64,000 nucleotides of DNA from Mycobacterium mantenii (lineage in GTDB: Bacteria > Actinomycetota > Actinomycetes > Mycobacteriales > Mycobacteriaceae): NCBI RefSeq assembly GCF_010731775.1, contig NZ_AP022590.1, positions 1,550,001 through 1,614,000 of the forward strand, in the 5' to 3' direction. Position numbers and translations under genes: made by a program. Positions 34,447-43,310 of this stretch are shown in pieces; position 1 is the stretch's first letter; the number at the start of each line of letters is the position of its first letter. The notes under the pieces are model-generated. The model saw nothing but the letters and a program-made list of their open reading frames with translations, did not search any database and was not told the origin of the DNA.

Positions 34447-35361
34447 CTAAGTCTGGCGCCGCTGCAATCGCGCAATGATCCAGAACGGCAACGCCACGAA
34501 CACCGTGCCACCGATGAGATTACCCACGGTCGTGATGCCGATGTTGGTGAGCAAGCCGTGTTCGCCGAACCCCCAGGTGATCACGCCCCGCGGTGCGACC
34601 GGGTGGAAGAGATTGAGCAGCAAGGGAAGACCGAGAAATCCGACGTTGGCGATCACGTGCTGGGTGCCGCCGATCACGAAAGCGAACGGGCCGTAGAATG
34701 CGAATGCCATCCGGGCGATGTCGCTGCGCGCCTTGAAGAACATGCACATCGACGTCTGCAGGAACCAGGTGCACACCACCGCGAGCAGCAGTGCCGTCCA
34801 GAACGGCTGCCCGGCCTTCAGCGTGCCGACGGTCGCCGCCCGCTCGGCAAACGTACCCAGATAAGGGCCGCCGGCCGCGGCGCACACCGACACGAACACC
34901 AGAGCGCCAACGATGTTGCCGATCAGTCCGACGGTGACCAACACGACGTAGCCGCCCACGGTCAGTCCGCGGTTGAGCACCGCGAGAAAACCCGCGGCCA
35001 TGTCCGCGGTGATCAGTGACATGCCCGACACCAGGATCAGGACGAAGGACATGCCGAAAGCCAGGCCCATCAGCAGGCTCGCCACGCCCGGTGTCTTGAC
35101 GCCGGTGCTCACCACCAGGGCCAGCAGCGCCCCGAACGCCACCATGACACCGCCGACCAGGGAACGCATCAGGAATGTTAAGGGGTGCGCGGCCTTTTCG
35201 ATTGCCATGGCCGCCACCCGGTCGACCATGGCGCCGACCGACAGGGGCTCGAACGGATCCTCGGACACGCCGCTCGCCCTGACGCCGGGAGGGAAAGCGG
35301 TCACGTTGTACGCAACCACAACGTCGCTCTGACGCTGCGGCGCTTCAGCGTTGATCGTCAT
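34447..35361 (-). CDS. Formate/nitrite transporter (FNT) family channel
   Basis: 304 aa with six membrane helices. FNT features include the AHPLTFLMRSLVGGVMVAFG opening, an LILVSGMSLITADMAAG stretch matching the first re-entrant segment, and GFLGLPLLLNLFHPVAPRGVITWGFGEHGLLTNIG near the second with GNLIGG. Members move formate, nitrite, lactate or hydrosulfide. The protein is placed last in an operon with OsmC and an ECF sigma factor, which fits a hydrosulfide or nitrite stress role better than fermentation, but this is inference. The ATG at 35361 overlaps the anti-sigma stop; the longer frame is shadow. Confidence 0.85.
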   Translation of the reverse strand: MTINAEAPQRQSDVVVAYNVTAFPPGVRASGVSEDPFEPLSVGAMVDRVAAMAIEKAAHPLTFLMRSLVGGVMVAFGALLALVVSTGVKTPGVASLLMGLAFGMSFVLILVSGMSLITADMAAGFLAVLNRGLTVGGYVVLVTVGLIGNIVGALVFVSVCAAAGGPYLGTFAERAATVGTLKAGQPFWTALLLAVVCTWFLQTSMCMFFKARSDIARMAFAFYGPFAFVIGGTQHVIANVGFLGLPLLLNLFHPVAPRGVITWGFGEHGLLTNIGITTVGNLIGGTVFVALPFWIIARLQRRQT

Positions 35362-35627
35362 CCGTGTTCGCCTTTCCTCAAGCTGTGGATCGTATTGATG
35401 ACACCGGCAATGTGCTCCTCGCTGAGCCGCTCTCCGTCGAAGACATGGCTGAGCAGAATCTTGAGGTCGAGCATCTGTTGCAGGTAGACCAGGCAGGGTG
35501 GGCATTCGTCGAGGTGCTTGGCCACGATCGGCCCCCACTGCTGCGGATCGGAGTCGACGAGATCGTCGACCAGGCGGACGAAGTCGACGCAGTCGATTGC
35601 GGGGACTGTGTTGTCATGAACGGTCAT
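35358..35627 (-). CDS. Zinc-finger anti-sigma-like protein
   Basis: 89 aa. It contains AKHLDECPPCLVYLQQM, the His-x3-Cys-x2-Cys motif of zinc anti-sigma (ZAS) proteins, after an N-terminal helix with CVDFVRLVDDLVD. The protein lacks a membrane anchor, so it would be a cytoplasmic redox-type anti-sigma factor that binds the sigma factor encoded just upstream. Start and stop overlap both neighbours (ATGA each), a typical sigma/anti-sigma arrangement. Confidence 0.85.
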   Translation of the reverse strand: MTVHDNTVPAIDCVDFVRLVDDLVDSDPQQWGPIVAKHLDECPPCLVYLQQMLDLKILLSHVFDGERLSEEHIAGVINTIHSLRKGEHG

Positions 35628-36250
35628 CGTTGATACCGCTTTTCCAGTTCGGTTCGGAGATTTCCCCGGGCGCGGTAGAGCAGTGCCCGCTGCGCCTCGG
35701 CGGACAATTCGAGAAGCGCGGCCGCCTCGTCGGCCGAGGTTCCGGCGATGTCACGCAGGATGACCAGTTGCCGCTGTCGTTCGGGCAGCCCCTCCAGCGC
35801 CGCTCGGAGACAGCCGAGGAGTTCGGTTTCGACGGTCTGATCTTCGGGCAGAAAGCGATGCGACGGCGGGACGCTCCAATGTCCGGCATCGGGGTGACCG
35901 GCGGCATGCATGTGACCCGACAGCGGATCGTCGGCTTCGCCATCGGCGGCCAGCACCTCATGATGGCGGATCCGCGATTCCCGTTGCCGGTGCCGGGATG
36001 CGGTGTGTCTGACAATGCCGAACAGCCAGGTACTGACCGACGAACGCCCCTGAAACGAATCCGCCGACTGCAGCACCTGCACCCATGCCTCCTGCACCGC
36101 TTCTTCGGCGACGGTGGGCGAATCCACCATGGTGCGAGCGAAATTCACCATCGGACGGTGAAAGTCGCGCACCAAGCTGGCCAGCGGAACCCCGCCGACC
36201 AGGCGTTCGGATTCGGTACCCTCCGGTGGCACCGCCACCGGAGTCACCAT
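35624..36250 (-). CDS. ECF RNA polymerase sigma factor
   Basis: About 208 aa. Region 2 reads VDSPTVAEEAVQEAWVQVLQSADSF with GRSSVSTWLFGIVRHTA, and region 4 reads LPERQRQLVILRDIAGTSADEAAALL. The linker is long (about 45 residues, with HHEVLAADGEADD). No SnoaL domain. The start at 36250 (MVTPVAVPPEG) is preferred; the frame reaches 36406 but overlaps the upstream gene antisensically to family expectation. It is co-transcribed with and directly upstream of the ZAS-like gene, so it is probably released under redox stress. Confidence 0.88.
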   Translation of the reverse strand: MVTPVAVPPEGTESERLVGGVPLASLVRDFHRPMVNFARTMVDSPTVAEEAVQEAWVQVLQSADSFQGRSSVSTWLFGIVRHTASRHRQRESRIRHHEVLAADGEADDPLSGHMHAAGHPDAGHWSVPPSHRFLPEDQTVETELLGCLRAALEGLPERQRQLVILRDIAGTSADEAAALLELSAEAQRALLYRARGNLRTELEKRYQR

Positions 36251-36260
36251 CGACCTGCGC

Positions 36261-37328
36261 TCAGACGCATCTGGCCAGTTCCCAGCGCAGCTGCCCTTCG
36301 GACGGCGACTGGACGGGGATGAACGCCGCCTCACGGTAGCGCCTGCTTGCCGGCGTTCTGCTCGCATATCCTTTCCCGCCGGCAGTCCGGATCTCCAAGT
36401 CGGCACTGGCGCTGGACAATTCGGCTGCGGTCAGTCGCAGCGACAGCAGTTCCTTCTTGGTGGGCGGCTCGGTTCCTCCCACGGCCGCGGCCAGAGTCGC
36501 CAGCGTCGCCTCGGCATCGATCAGCTTCTGCGTCACGCGGTCGAGATCGGCGCTGAACACCTCGTTGACGCCGCCGAGCTCCAACCGGGCCTGCGTCACG
36601 GCCGTCCGCGTCAGGCCCAGGCACATTGCCGACTGCAGGACAAGGAAAGTCGGGCGGACCGCCTGCAGGAACCTCTCGAAGTCGCGCGACAACACCTGTT
36701 CGGCGGGGACGTGAGCGCCGTCCAGGTTCAGGTAGGACGAGGCGGTGCTGCCCATGGCCAGCAGATCGAAGTGCTCGCCCAGAACCACCCCGGGCGTGCC
36801 CAGGGTCAACGCGACGATCAGTTTCTCGCCGGCATCGGTCCGCACCGTGGTCACCATGGTCGAGTCGGGGTGCAAGTTACTGGCCCATCTGATCGGGCCG
36901 GACACCCGGTACCCGTCGGCCACGGGTGCGGCGGTCAGCTCCAAGCTGCCACAACCGGCCGCCTCCTTGAACGCCGCGGCCATGCCGGTCACCCCCAGCA
37001 CGCTTCCCGTAAGCAGCGGTTCAATCGCAGCGATACTGAATTCAGTTGCGGCCATGAGCAAATACTCGACCGTCATGCGATGCGCCCACAACGAGAACCC
37101 GGTGCTCATGCAGGCCCCAGAGACCAACCGGATCACCTCGGCCATCACCGGGAGTCCGCCGTCGAGGTTGCCGGGAGCGCCGATTCCGAGCAGACCGGCC
37201 GCACCCAGCGCGGCGAAACTGCGCCGGGAGTGGTCCTCACCTCGGTCCAGCGCCGAGGCGTGAGCCCGAATGTCTTCCAATAGTTCGACATCCAACCGGC
37301 TGGCGGCAGGATCCATGGTCGCCGTCAT
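36261..37328 (-). CDS. Acyl-CoA dehydrogenase-like flavoprotein lacking the usual catalytic ending
   Basis: 355 aa. Helical N-terminal domain with LGAAGLLGIGAPGNLDGG, a middle strand domain (VSGPIRWASNLHPDSTMVTTV) and a C-terminal helical domain with IRTAGGKGYASRTPASRRYREAAFIP. In ordinary acyl-CoA dehydrogenases the GGxGY segment is followed by a GTxE(I)xR ending; here it is QSPSEGQLRWELA, so the standard catalytic and FAD contacts are altered. It may be a monooxygenase of the DszC/SfnB branch or a non-dehydrogenase. GGAGG 7 nt upstream supports the start, which overlaps the 74-aa gene stop. Confidence 0.75.
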   Translation of the reverse strand: MTATMDPAASRLDVELLEDIRAHASALDRGEDHSRRSFAALGAAGLLGIGAPGNLDGGLPVMAEVIRLVSGACMSTGFSLWAHRMTVEYLLMAATEFSIAAIEPLLTGSVLGVTGMAAAFKEAAGCGSLELTAAPVADGYRVSGPIRWASNLHPDSTMVTTVRTDAGEKLIVALTLGTPGVVLGEHFDLLAMGSTASSYLNLDGAHVPAEQVLSRDFERFLQAVRPTFLVLQSAMCLGLTRTAVTQARLELGGVNEVFSADLDRVTQKLIDAEATLATLAAAVGGTEPPTKKELLSLRLTAAELSSASADLEIRTAGGKGYASRTPASRRYREAAFIPVQSPSEGQLRWELARCV

Positions 37329-37549
37329 TTCGCTGCCTCCTGAGCCTGCTGCGCGGAGTGCTTCCACGCGTAGTCGAGGAACTTCCCGTCGAATGTGACG
37401 ACCACCCTGTCGCCCTCCGGGTGCGGGCGACGTTGCACGCTCAGTTGAAAATTGATGGCACTCAGCCCTTGCTGAACCCGTGCCAGCCTGATGGCCTCGC
37501 CGAGCTCGCTCTTGGTGAATGTCTGTGCTAACGCCGGGTTTTGCGTCAT
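37325..37549 (-). CDS. 74-aa conserved-looking small protein in the OsmC-sigma operon
   Basis: I do not recognise it. The translation begins MTQNPALAQTFTKSELGEAI and includes VQQGLSAINFQLSVQRRPHPEGDRVVVTFDGKFLDYAWKH. It is soluble and basic, with a helix-strand-strand look, no cysteines. It overlaps OsmC upstream and the flavoprotein downstream by ATGA, so translation is coupled, and this is good evidence that it is real. It might be a small subunit or adaptor for one of those proteins. Confidence 0.7.
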   Translation of the reverse strand: MTQNPALAQTFTKSELGEAIRLARVQQGLSAINFQLSVQRRPHPEGDRVVVTFDGKFLDYAWKHSAQQAQEAAK

Positions 37550-38079
37550 GATGCTTGTTGGCTGATCAGGGTCGAGTCGACCGTTACCGGGTTGCGAAAC
37601 GTGTTCACCACGGGTGACCAGGCAATGGCGTTGTCGTGGATCTCCTTCAGCGTCGCTTCGTCGGCGCCGCCGGCCAGGCTCACCGTGCAGCGGACCGCGC
37701 TGAACCCGAGGGGCTTGCCGGGCGGGGTGTCCCCCACGCCCCACACCGCGGAGATATCGATGTCGCCTTCCATCTCGATTTCGATCTTGGTCAGAGTCAC
37801 GCCACGACGGGTCGCGTTGGCCAACAGTCCCACCGATACGCACGAGCCCAGCGCGGCCAGCGCCGTCTCCGAGGGATTGGGTGCCGAGTCGTCGCCCAGC
37901 AGCGCGGGTGGCTCGCCCACCAGCATCGGCGCCAGGTCCCGTACATAGGTCATGTTGCGGAACCCGGTCTCACAGACCGTCTTGGCTTTGAGCGTCTTCT
38001 TGCCGGTCTCGGGGCTGGCCTTGGCGGTACAGGACAGCCGGTCAAGGCCTTCGGCGTCGATGACGAGTGCGTCGGTCAT
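37546..38079 (-). CDS. OsmC-family thiol peroxidase-like protein
   Basis: 177 aa. NPSETALAALGSCVSVGLL (about residues 68-86) is the OsmC/Ohr element carrying the first reactive cysteine, and the second cysteine is probably in FSAVRCTVSL (about 125). Extra cysteines occur in LSCTAKA and VCETG. OsmC proteins reduce organic hydroperoxides through a Cys pair. The start at 38079 has GGAGAAAG upstream. It is the first gene of the six-gene overlapping operon reaching the FNT channel. Confidence 0.85.
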   Translation of the reverse strand: MTDALVIDAEGLDRLSCTAKASPETGKKTLKAKTVCETGFRNMTYVRDLAPMLVGEPPALLGDDSAPNPSETALAALGSCVSVGLLANATRRGVTLTKIEIEMEGDIDISAVWGVGDTPPGKPLGFSAVRCTVSLAGGADEATLKEIHDNAIAWSPVVNTFRNPVTVDSTLISQQAS

Positions 38080-38244
38080 GTGAACTTTCTCCATTTCTCG
38101 CAGATTGTGCGGCGTCACGGAGTTAGTGCGCGGCGGGCATCGATGCGTGACGGCGGGCGCGATGGATTTACCGTCCCGACACGAAACATCACGCGCCTGA
38201 AACACAGCGCCACTGACCGGCCGCTGCCTATCGGCGAAATTTGC

Positions 38245-39558
38245 TCAGCCGAACAGGCTTTGCGCGATGTAATGGCCTTCGGCCGGCGCCGGCGGCACCG
38301 CGAAGATTGCTGACCCGATGTGGCGGATGTATTCGTTGAGAAGGTCGTGGGCACCCAGTCGGTTCTGCAGACGGATAAAATCTTGGGGATCTTTTTGATA
38401 CGAGACGAACAGCAGACCGGCGTTGAGTTGGCCGTTGGCGTCGAGACCGTCGGTGTAGTTGTAGGACCGCCGGCGGATCATGATGCCGTCGTTGTTTTCC
38501 CGGGCGGCAAGGCCGACGTGAGACATCGGATCGATGAGCGGGTTGCCGTCGGTGCCCTTGGCGGCGAAATCCGGTGTATCGAATTCGTGCTTGCCGCTCA
38601 GCGGCGCCCCTTCCTCTTTGGTGCGCCCGAAGATCCGCTGCTGATTACCGATCCGGTCGACATCCCACGTCTCCATCAGCATCCGGATCTTGCGGACGAC
38701 TTGGTATGTCCCCCCGTTCATCCACGGCTGGTCACTGTTGTTGACCCAGACGAATTTCGCGTACTCGCCATCGGTGGCGATGTTGCGGGTACCGTCCTTG
38801 AAACCCAACAGGTTTCGCGGCGTGTGCTGGCCGGGGCCGGCGGAGGCTCGACCGAAACCCAACACCGCCCAGAACGGCGACACGATATTGCGGCCGAGAC
38901 GGGCCAAGTTGCGCACCGCGTGGTAGCAGACCTGGGGGTCGTCGGCGCACGCCTGCACGGACAGGTCTCCACCATGCAGCCGGGGATCAAGGTTGTCTCC
39001 GTTCAGCGGCGGCAGGTCGGTGAACACGGCGGGCCGCTTGGCGGCCAGTCCGAACCGATCGCCGAACAGCGACGGGCCCAATCCGACGGTGACGGTGAGG
39101 CTGGCGGGGCTCAGCCCGTAGGCCTCCCCGGTGTCCGCGGGAGGCTGCACCTCGACCTGCGGCTGTACGGTCCCGACCGGCTTGCCCTGCTGCAGGATCG
39201 CGGCGGCGGCCGACCAGCGCGCCAACAGCGTCTGCAGCTCTCTGCGGCCCGCGCCGCCGGCCACCGAGAACGACATGAACATGGCGTACCGCTGTGGGGG
39301 CGTGTCGATTCCGCCTTGGTGGGGCTGGCCGTAGAAGGGATAGCTGCGGCGCAGATCGACGGTGTCATCGTCGTCCCCGCGTTGCCCCGCCGCCATCGCG
39401 TGACCGGCGAAGCCGCCACCGACGGCGCCGATCGCGGCACCGCCCAGTCCGGCCAGCATGGCGCCGCCCAGCGCACGCCGGCGCGACACCGTGCTGGATT
39501 CCGCCGGCGTGCCGGCGTTGTTCGGGTCGCCGGCGGGTTCGGTGATGTCGTCAGTCAC
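38245..39558 (-). CDS. efeB: Dye-decolorising peroxidase EfeB, Tat-exported
   Basis: 437 aa. A twin-arginine signal (SRRRALGG, about residues 25-32) with a hydrophobic stretch directs folded export. The DyP signature GFKDGTRN (catalytic Asp) is at about residue 245, and HVGLAAREN near 320-330 likely includes the haem ligand region. In EfeUOB systems EfeB is a periplasmic haem peroxidase thought to oxidise Fe(II) or act on haem. The GTG start lies 2 nt after the efeO stop. Confidence 0.92.
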   Translation of the reverse strand: MTDDITEPAGDPNNAGTPAESSTVSRRRALGGAMLAGLGGAAIGAVGGGFAGHAMAAGQRGDDDDTVDLRRSYPFYGQPHQGGIDTPPQRYAMFMSFSVAGGAGRRELQTLLARWSAAAAILQQGKPVGTVQPQVEVQPPADTGEAYGLSPASLTVTVGLGPSLFGDRFGLAAKRPAVFTDLPPLNGDNLDPRLHGGDLSVQACADDPQVCYHAVRNLARLGRNIVSPFWAVLGFGRASAGPGQHTPRNLLGFKDGTRNIATDGEYAKFVWVNNSDQPWMNGGTYQVVRKIRMLMETWDVDRIGNQQRIFGRTKEEGAPLSGKHEFDTPDFAAKGTDGNPLIDPMSHVGLAARENNDGIMIRRRSYNYTDGLDANGQLNAGLLFVSYQKDPQDFIRLQNRLGAHDLLNEYIRHIGSAIFAVPPAPAEGHYIAQSLFG

Positions 39559-39560
39559 GA

Positions 39561-40814
39561 TCAGCCGGCCGTGACGACTTTTTGGGCGACGGTAGACAGG
39601 CTTTGGTGCAGCGGCTGGATGACCGCGGTCAGCTTCGGTGCGTCGCTGGCCTTCAGCGCCGGGGTGTAGGTCTTGTAGCCGCCGAGTGCGGCCGCGTCGC
39701 GATACCCATCCAGCGTGGTGAGCACGCTTTGGAACTGCTGATCGATCTGGTGGACGAGATTGCCGTCGATCTTTTCCAGGCCCGGCCGCAGCGAGGCGTA
39801 CGCCTGTTGGGCGCCTTCGACGTTGCCCGAAAAGTCCACCAGGTCAATGTGACTGAAGGCCTCTTCCTCACCGGTGATTTTGGTGTTCTGGATCTCTTCG
39901 ATCAGGTCGCTGGCACCGTTGGCCAGGTCCTCGGGTTTGTACTGCAGGCTGGCGACGATGCCGTTCAATTTGCCGACGTTGCTTACCAATTCGGTGCTGA
40001 GCGCCTTTGTTCCGGGGGTGATCGCGCCGCCCTGCCACAGATCGCGCTCGATGGCGTGAAAGCCCTTCCAGCCGACCTTCGCGTCGACCGGCGTCGACTC
40101 GCGCATGTCGATCAGATAGTCCAGGCTGCCGGCGTTGTCGCCGACCGCGAAGCCCGGCAGGACGAAGCCCTCCACGGTGGACTCCGAACGCTCCCAGAAC
40201 AACCGGGCTTTGGCGTAGGTGGCCTTCGCGGCATCGACATTGCCCCCCTGCACGGCAGCATCGAGTGCCTTCACGCCATCGTTGAGCTGACCGATCTGGT
40301 TGACGATGTAGGCCGCGTAGTCCTTGGTGCCCTTGCTGAGGATGCTGGCCACCGTGCCCGTCGGCGTCGCCGGCGTCTGGCCCGTCACCGTCAGGCTCTG
40401 GTATTCGGTGCTCGCACCCGGACAGTAGAGTTGGTAGGCACCCCCGTCCAGCGAAACCGTGAACGACACCGGGTCCAGGCCGGGCGCGAGGTTTTCCTTC
40501 TCGCCGACGATCCGCTGGTCCCTGAGTAATTCGACTTCACTGATCCCCGGCGCATTCGTATTGGCGACCGTGAAGGTCACCGGCCCGGCGGGCACGCTGG
40601 TGGTGTCCAGTGCGCAGCCGTCTTTGCCCCCGTCGTTGGCCAAGGTGACCTTGACCGCATTGGTGCGTCCCGGTTTCTGCTGCTGGGCATGGCTCGAGTT
40701 ATCCGTCGAGTGGCCGCATGCGGTCATAGCCAACGCCGCGGCCGCGGCCAAAGCCGTTGCGGTGGGCCAGCTCGTGGAAGACCGGCGCCGTGCCCGGGCG
40801 ATGCGACTCACCAT
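39561..40814 (-). CDS. efeO: Iron uptake lipoprotein EfeO
   Basis: 417 aa. The signal ends in lipobox MTAC (Cys33), so it is an anchored lipoprotein. An N-terminal cupredoxin-like domain (about 50-145, with CALDTTSVPAG and YQLYCPG) is followed by the imelysin/M75 domain carrying the HxxE iron motif in HAIERDLW (about 260). EfeO captures periplasmic iron for EfeU. ATG at 40814 overlaps the efeU TAA by one base. Confidence 0.92.
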   Translation of the reverse strand: MVSRIARARRRSSTSWPTATALAAAAALAMTACGHSTDNSSHAQQQKPGRTNAVKVTLANDGGKDGCALDTTSVPAGPVTFTVANTNAPGISEVELLRDQRIVGEKENLAPGLDPVSFTVSLDGGAYQLYCPGASTEYQSLTVTGQTPATPTGTVASILSKGTKDYAAYIVNQIGQLNDGVKALDAAVQGGNVDAAKATYAKARLFWERSESTVEGFVLPGFAVGDNAGSLDYLIDMRESTPVDAKVGWKGFHAIERDLWQGGAITPGTKALSTELVSNVGKLNGIVASLQYKPEDLANGASDLIEEIQNTKITGEEEAFSHIDLVDFSGNVEGAQQAYASLRPGLEKIDGNLVHQIDQQFQSVLTTLDGYRDAAALGGYKTYTPALKASDAPKLTAVIQPLHQSLSTVAQKVVTAG

Positions 40815-42385
40815 TAGATCGATTTCCTCTCATCGTCTTGCCTGCGGTCCGTGCGCACCGAGGCTATCGCCGACAGCGCGCAAGCCAACGCAAAACCCGC
40901 TATCACCAATGGAAGCCAGACATTCCAGAGCTGCCGCTCGCCGCGATCACGGCCGTTCGAAACGATCTCGGCGGCAGTCGAGCGGTCCTCGACTTTGGAC
41001 GTGGACCAGTCCGTCGTCAGCCCGCCGAGGCTGACGGTCTTGGCACCGATCAGCCCACCGCCGGTCAGAATCGCCGTGCGGTTGCTCATCGCTTGCGCAC
41101 TCACCACTGAATCGCCTTGCGCGAGCACGGTATACACGGTGGTCGTCGACCACTGACCCTGAAACGGCCCCGGAGTGCGGCCGGCCGCGAGACCGACCGG
41201 TAGCCGGCCCCCCGTCATGCTCAGCAACTGACCCAGCGTGACTTCCGGCGCACCATCGGCCCCGGCGGGCTCGGAAGCCTGCCATACCTGTACCGGCAGG
41301 CCGTCCACGGTTTGGTCGTCTCCCGGGACGAGCACGATGTTGTGGGCGGTCGAGGTGCCCTGGGGGACGACGGTCAGTTCGCGTCCGTGCGGCCCGGTCA
41401 CCATCGACACCGCAGCGGTGTGGCCGGAGCGGTCGGTGACGGTGCGCACGCGCACGCCCGGCGATGAGCCGGCGGCGGGCGTCACGATCGCCAGCGCCGC
41501 CGCGACGATGACCAGCACCGCCGACGTCGCCGCCAGCAACCGGCCGCGGGCCCGCGGCGTGGCGGCGAGCCGTGCGGGCCAGAGGAAGACGACAAGTACC
41601 GGCACGGCGTAGAGCAGCCAGCCCAGCACCTCGATGAGGCGCGGGTCGGCGGGGATGCCGAACACCCCGGTCGTGGCCGCACCCAGCACCGAGTTGCTGG
41701 GTATCCAGCCGGACAGGTCGAGCACCTGCTGCTGGCCGATGCTGACCCAACCCGCCTCGTGCGCGGTGCGCAGCGCACCCAGCACCAGCCCGGCGGCGAT
41801 CAGCACCAGAAACACCCCGGTGACCCGGAAGAACCGGCCGAGGTTGATCCGCAGGCCGCCGTAATACAGGCCCACGCCGAGCCCGACCGACGTCGCGATG
41901 CCCACGGCGCCACCCAGCACGGCGAACCACCGGTTCCCGTGCGAGGTCTGCGCGGCCGCCAGCAAGAAGACCGACGTCTCGAAGCCCTCCTTGAGGACGG
42001 CAAGGAACGCCATCACGGCCAGGGCGAACGCGCTGCCGCGGTTGACCGCCCGACGGGCTTCGCGCTCAAGTTCCCCTTTGAGCTGGGCGGCGTTGCCGTT
42101 CATCCAGATGATCATCGAGGTCACGAACACCACCGCGATGGCGTTGATGACGGTCTCCATCATCTCTTGCTGGGCCTGCGGCAGGCTCGCGGCGAACAGG
42201 TCGAGGCCGACACCGACTCCGACGCTGAGCAGCACGGCCAGGGCGACCCCGGCAAACATTGGGCGCACGGTCTGGCCGTTTCGCATGAGGAAGGCACCGA
42301 CGATGCTCACAATGAGCGACGCCTCGAGGCCTTCACGCAGACCGATGAGGAAGGTGCCGATGAACACGCCGAATACGCCCTGCAT
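40814..42385 (-). CDS. efeU: Iron permease EfeU (FTR1 family) with extended C-terminal domain
   Basis: 523 aa. FTR1 iron motifs REGLE (about residue 18) and KEGFE (second helix set, about 133) are present, so the second is Lys instead of Arg. Seven helices occupy residues 1-285. An unusually long extension then follows, with an extracytoplasmic region of about 180 residues (RVRTVTDRSGHTAAVSM onwards) and a final helix WLPLVIAGFALACALSAIASV. It imports iron with EfeO and EfeB. An IdeR-like box is 38-55 nt upstream. Confidence 0.9.
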   Translation of the reverse strand: MQGVFGVFIGTFLIGLREGLEASLIVSIVGAFLMRNGQTVRPMFAGVALAVLLSVGVGVGLDLFAASLPQAQQEMMETVINAIAVVFVTSMIIWMNGNAAQLKGELEREARRAVNRGSAFALAVMAFLAVLKEGFETSVFLLAAAQTSHGNRWFAVLGGAVGIATSVGLGVGLYYGGLRINLGRFFRVTGVFLVLIAAGLVLGALRTAHEAGWVSIGQQQVLDLSGWIPSNSVLGAATTGVFGIPADPRLIEVLGWLLYAVPVLVVFLWPARLAATPRARGRLLAATSAVLVIVAAALAIVTPAAGSSPGVRVRTVTDRSGHTAAVSMVTGPHGRELTVVPQGTSTAHNIVLVPGDDQTVDGLPVQVWQASEPAGADGAPEVTLGQLLSMTGGRLPVGLAAGRTPGPFQGQWSTTTVYTVLAQGDSVVSAQAMSNRTAILTGGGLIGAKTVSLGGLTTDWSTSKVEDRSTAAEIVSNGRDRGERQLWNVWLPLVIAGFALACALSAIASVRTDRRQDDERKSI

Positions 42386-42422
42386 ATGCCCTGTTTCTGT
42401 CCCGCCGGTCGTAACGTTCGGC

Positions 42423-42440
42423 TTAGCGTAGCCTAACTAA
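42423..42440 (-). promoter_or_regulatory. IdeR-like iron box
   Basis: TTAGCGTAGCCTAACTAA resembles the IdeR box TTAGGTTAGGCTAACCTAA, keeping the TTAG start, the central GTAGCCTAAC and the TAA end, but one base shorter. It lies 38 nt upstream of the efeU ATG, consistent with iron repression of EfeUOB. Confidence 0.6.
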
Positions 42441-42476
42441 CCGAGGGGCATTCGCCCTGGTCCGGCAGCTGCCGTG

Positions 42477-43310
42477 TCAGGACACCGGCGCGGTCACGAA
42501 ATCGATGAGTTCCTCCACCCGACTGATCAACGCAGGCTCCAGATCGTTCCAGTCGCGCACCCGCGAACGGATATGCCGCCAGGCCCTGGCGATATCCGTT
42601 TGATCGTCGTGGGGCAAACCGAGCACCTGGCATACGCCGTGTTTCCACTCCACTTGCCGCGGCACCTTCGGCCAGGCGTCCAGGCCCAGCCGCTGCGGCT
42701 TCACGGCCTGCCAGATGTCGACGTAGGGATGACCGACGACCAGGGTGTCGGCGCCGCCCGGACCGCGCCGCACCGCATCGGCGATCCGCGCCTCCTTGGA
42801 ACCCGCGACAAGGTGATCGACAAGCACACCGAGCCGCCGCTGGGGACCCGGCGCGAATTCGGCGACGATGTCCACCAGGTCGTCGACACCACCGAGGTGC
42901 TCGACGACGACACCTTCGATTCGCAAGTCCTCACCCCACACCTGGGCGATGAGCTCGGCGTCGTGGCGACCCTCGACGTAGATCCGGCTGGCGCGCGCGA
43001 TGCGGGCGCGAACACCCGACACGGCGACCGAACCGGATGCGGTCCGGCGCGGCGCGGTCGGCGCTGGCCCGCGCGGGGCGGTGAGGATGACGGGACGCCC
43101 CTCGAGCAAATAGCCAGGGCCCAAAGGGAATCCACGTACATGACCACGTCGATCTTCCAGGTCCACTCGTCCGTATTCGACGCGTACCACCGCGCCGACA
43201 TATCCGGTTTCCACGTCCTCGACGACCAGGCCCAGTTCGGCGGGGTGTTCGGTCGAGCGGGGCTTGCGTCGCCCCGCGGCGAGAACATCGGTTCCATAGC
43301 GATCCACCAC
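42477..43310 (-). CDS. DUF3097-family protein
   Basis: 277 aa. The opening GTDVLAAGRRKPRSTEHPAELGLVVEDVETGYVGAVV and the middle HDAELIAQVWGEDLRIEGVVVEHLGGVDDL are those of the actinobacterial DUF3097 family. DUF3097 contains a Toprim-like segment with EGRHDAELI, so a nucleic acid role is possible. Function is not known. The GTG at 43310 is a weak start; the ribosome site is poor. Confidence 0.8.
   Translation of the reverse strand: MVDRYGTDVLAAGRRKPRSTEHPAELGLVVEDVETGYVGAVVRVEYGRVDLEDRRGHVRGFPLGPGYLLEGRPVILTAPRGPAPTAPRRTASGSVAVSGVRARIARASRIYVEGRHDAELIAQVWGEDLRIEGVVVEHLGGVDDLVDIVAEFAPGPQRRLGVLVDHLVAGSKEARIADAVRRGPGGADTLVVGHPYVDIWQAVKPQRLGLDAWPKVPRQVEWKHGVCQVLGLPHDDQTDIARAWRHIRSRVRDWNDLEPALISRVEELIDFVTAPVS

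Noticed and set aside
36251..36406. Longer N-terminus for the ECF sigma factor
   Set aside because: The extra residues are Arg/Ser/Pro-rich and overlap the end of the flavoprotein gene; the family starts near 36250.
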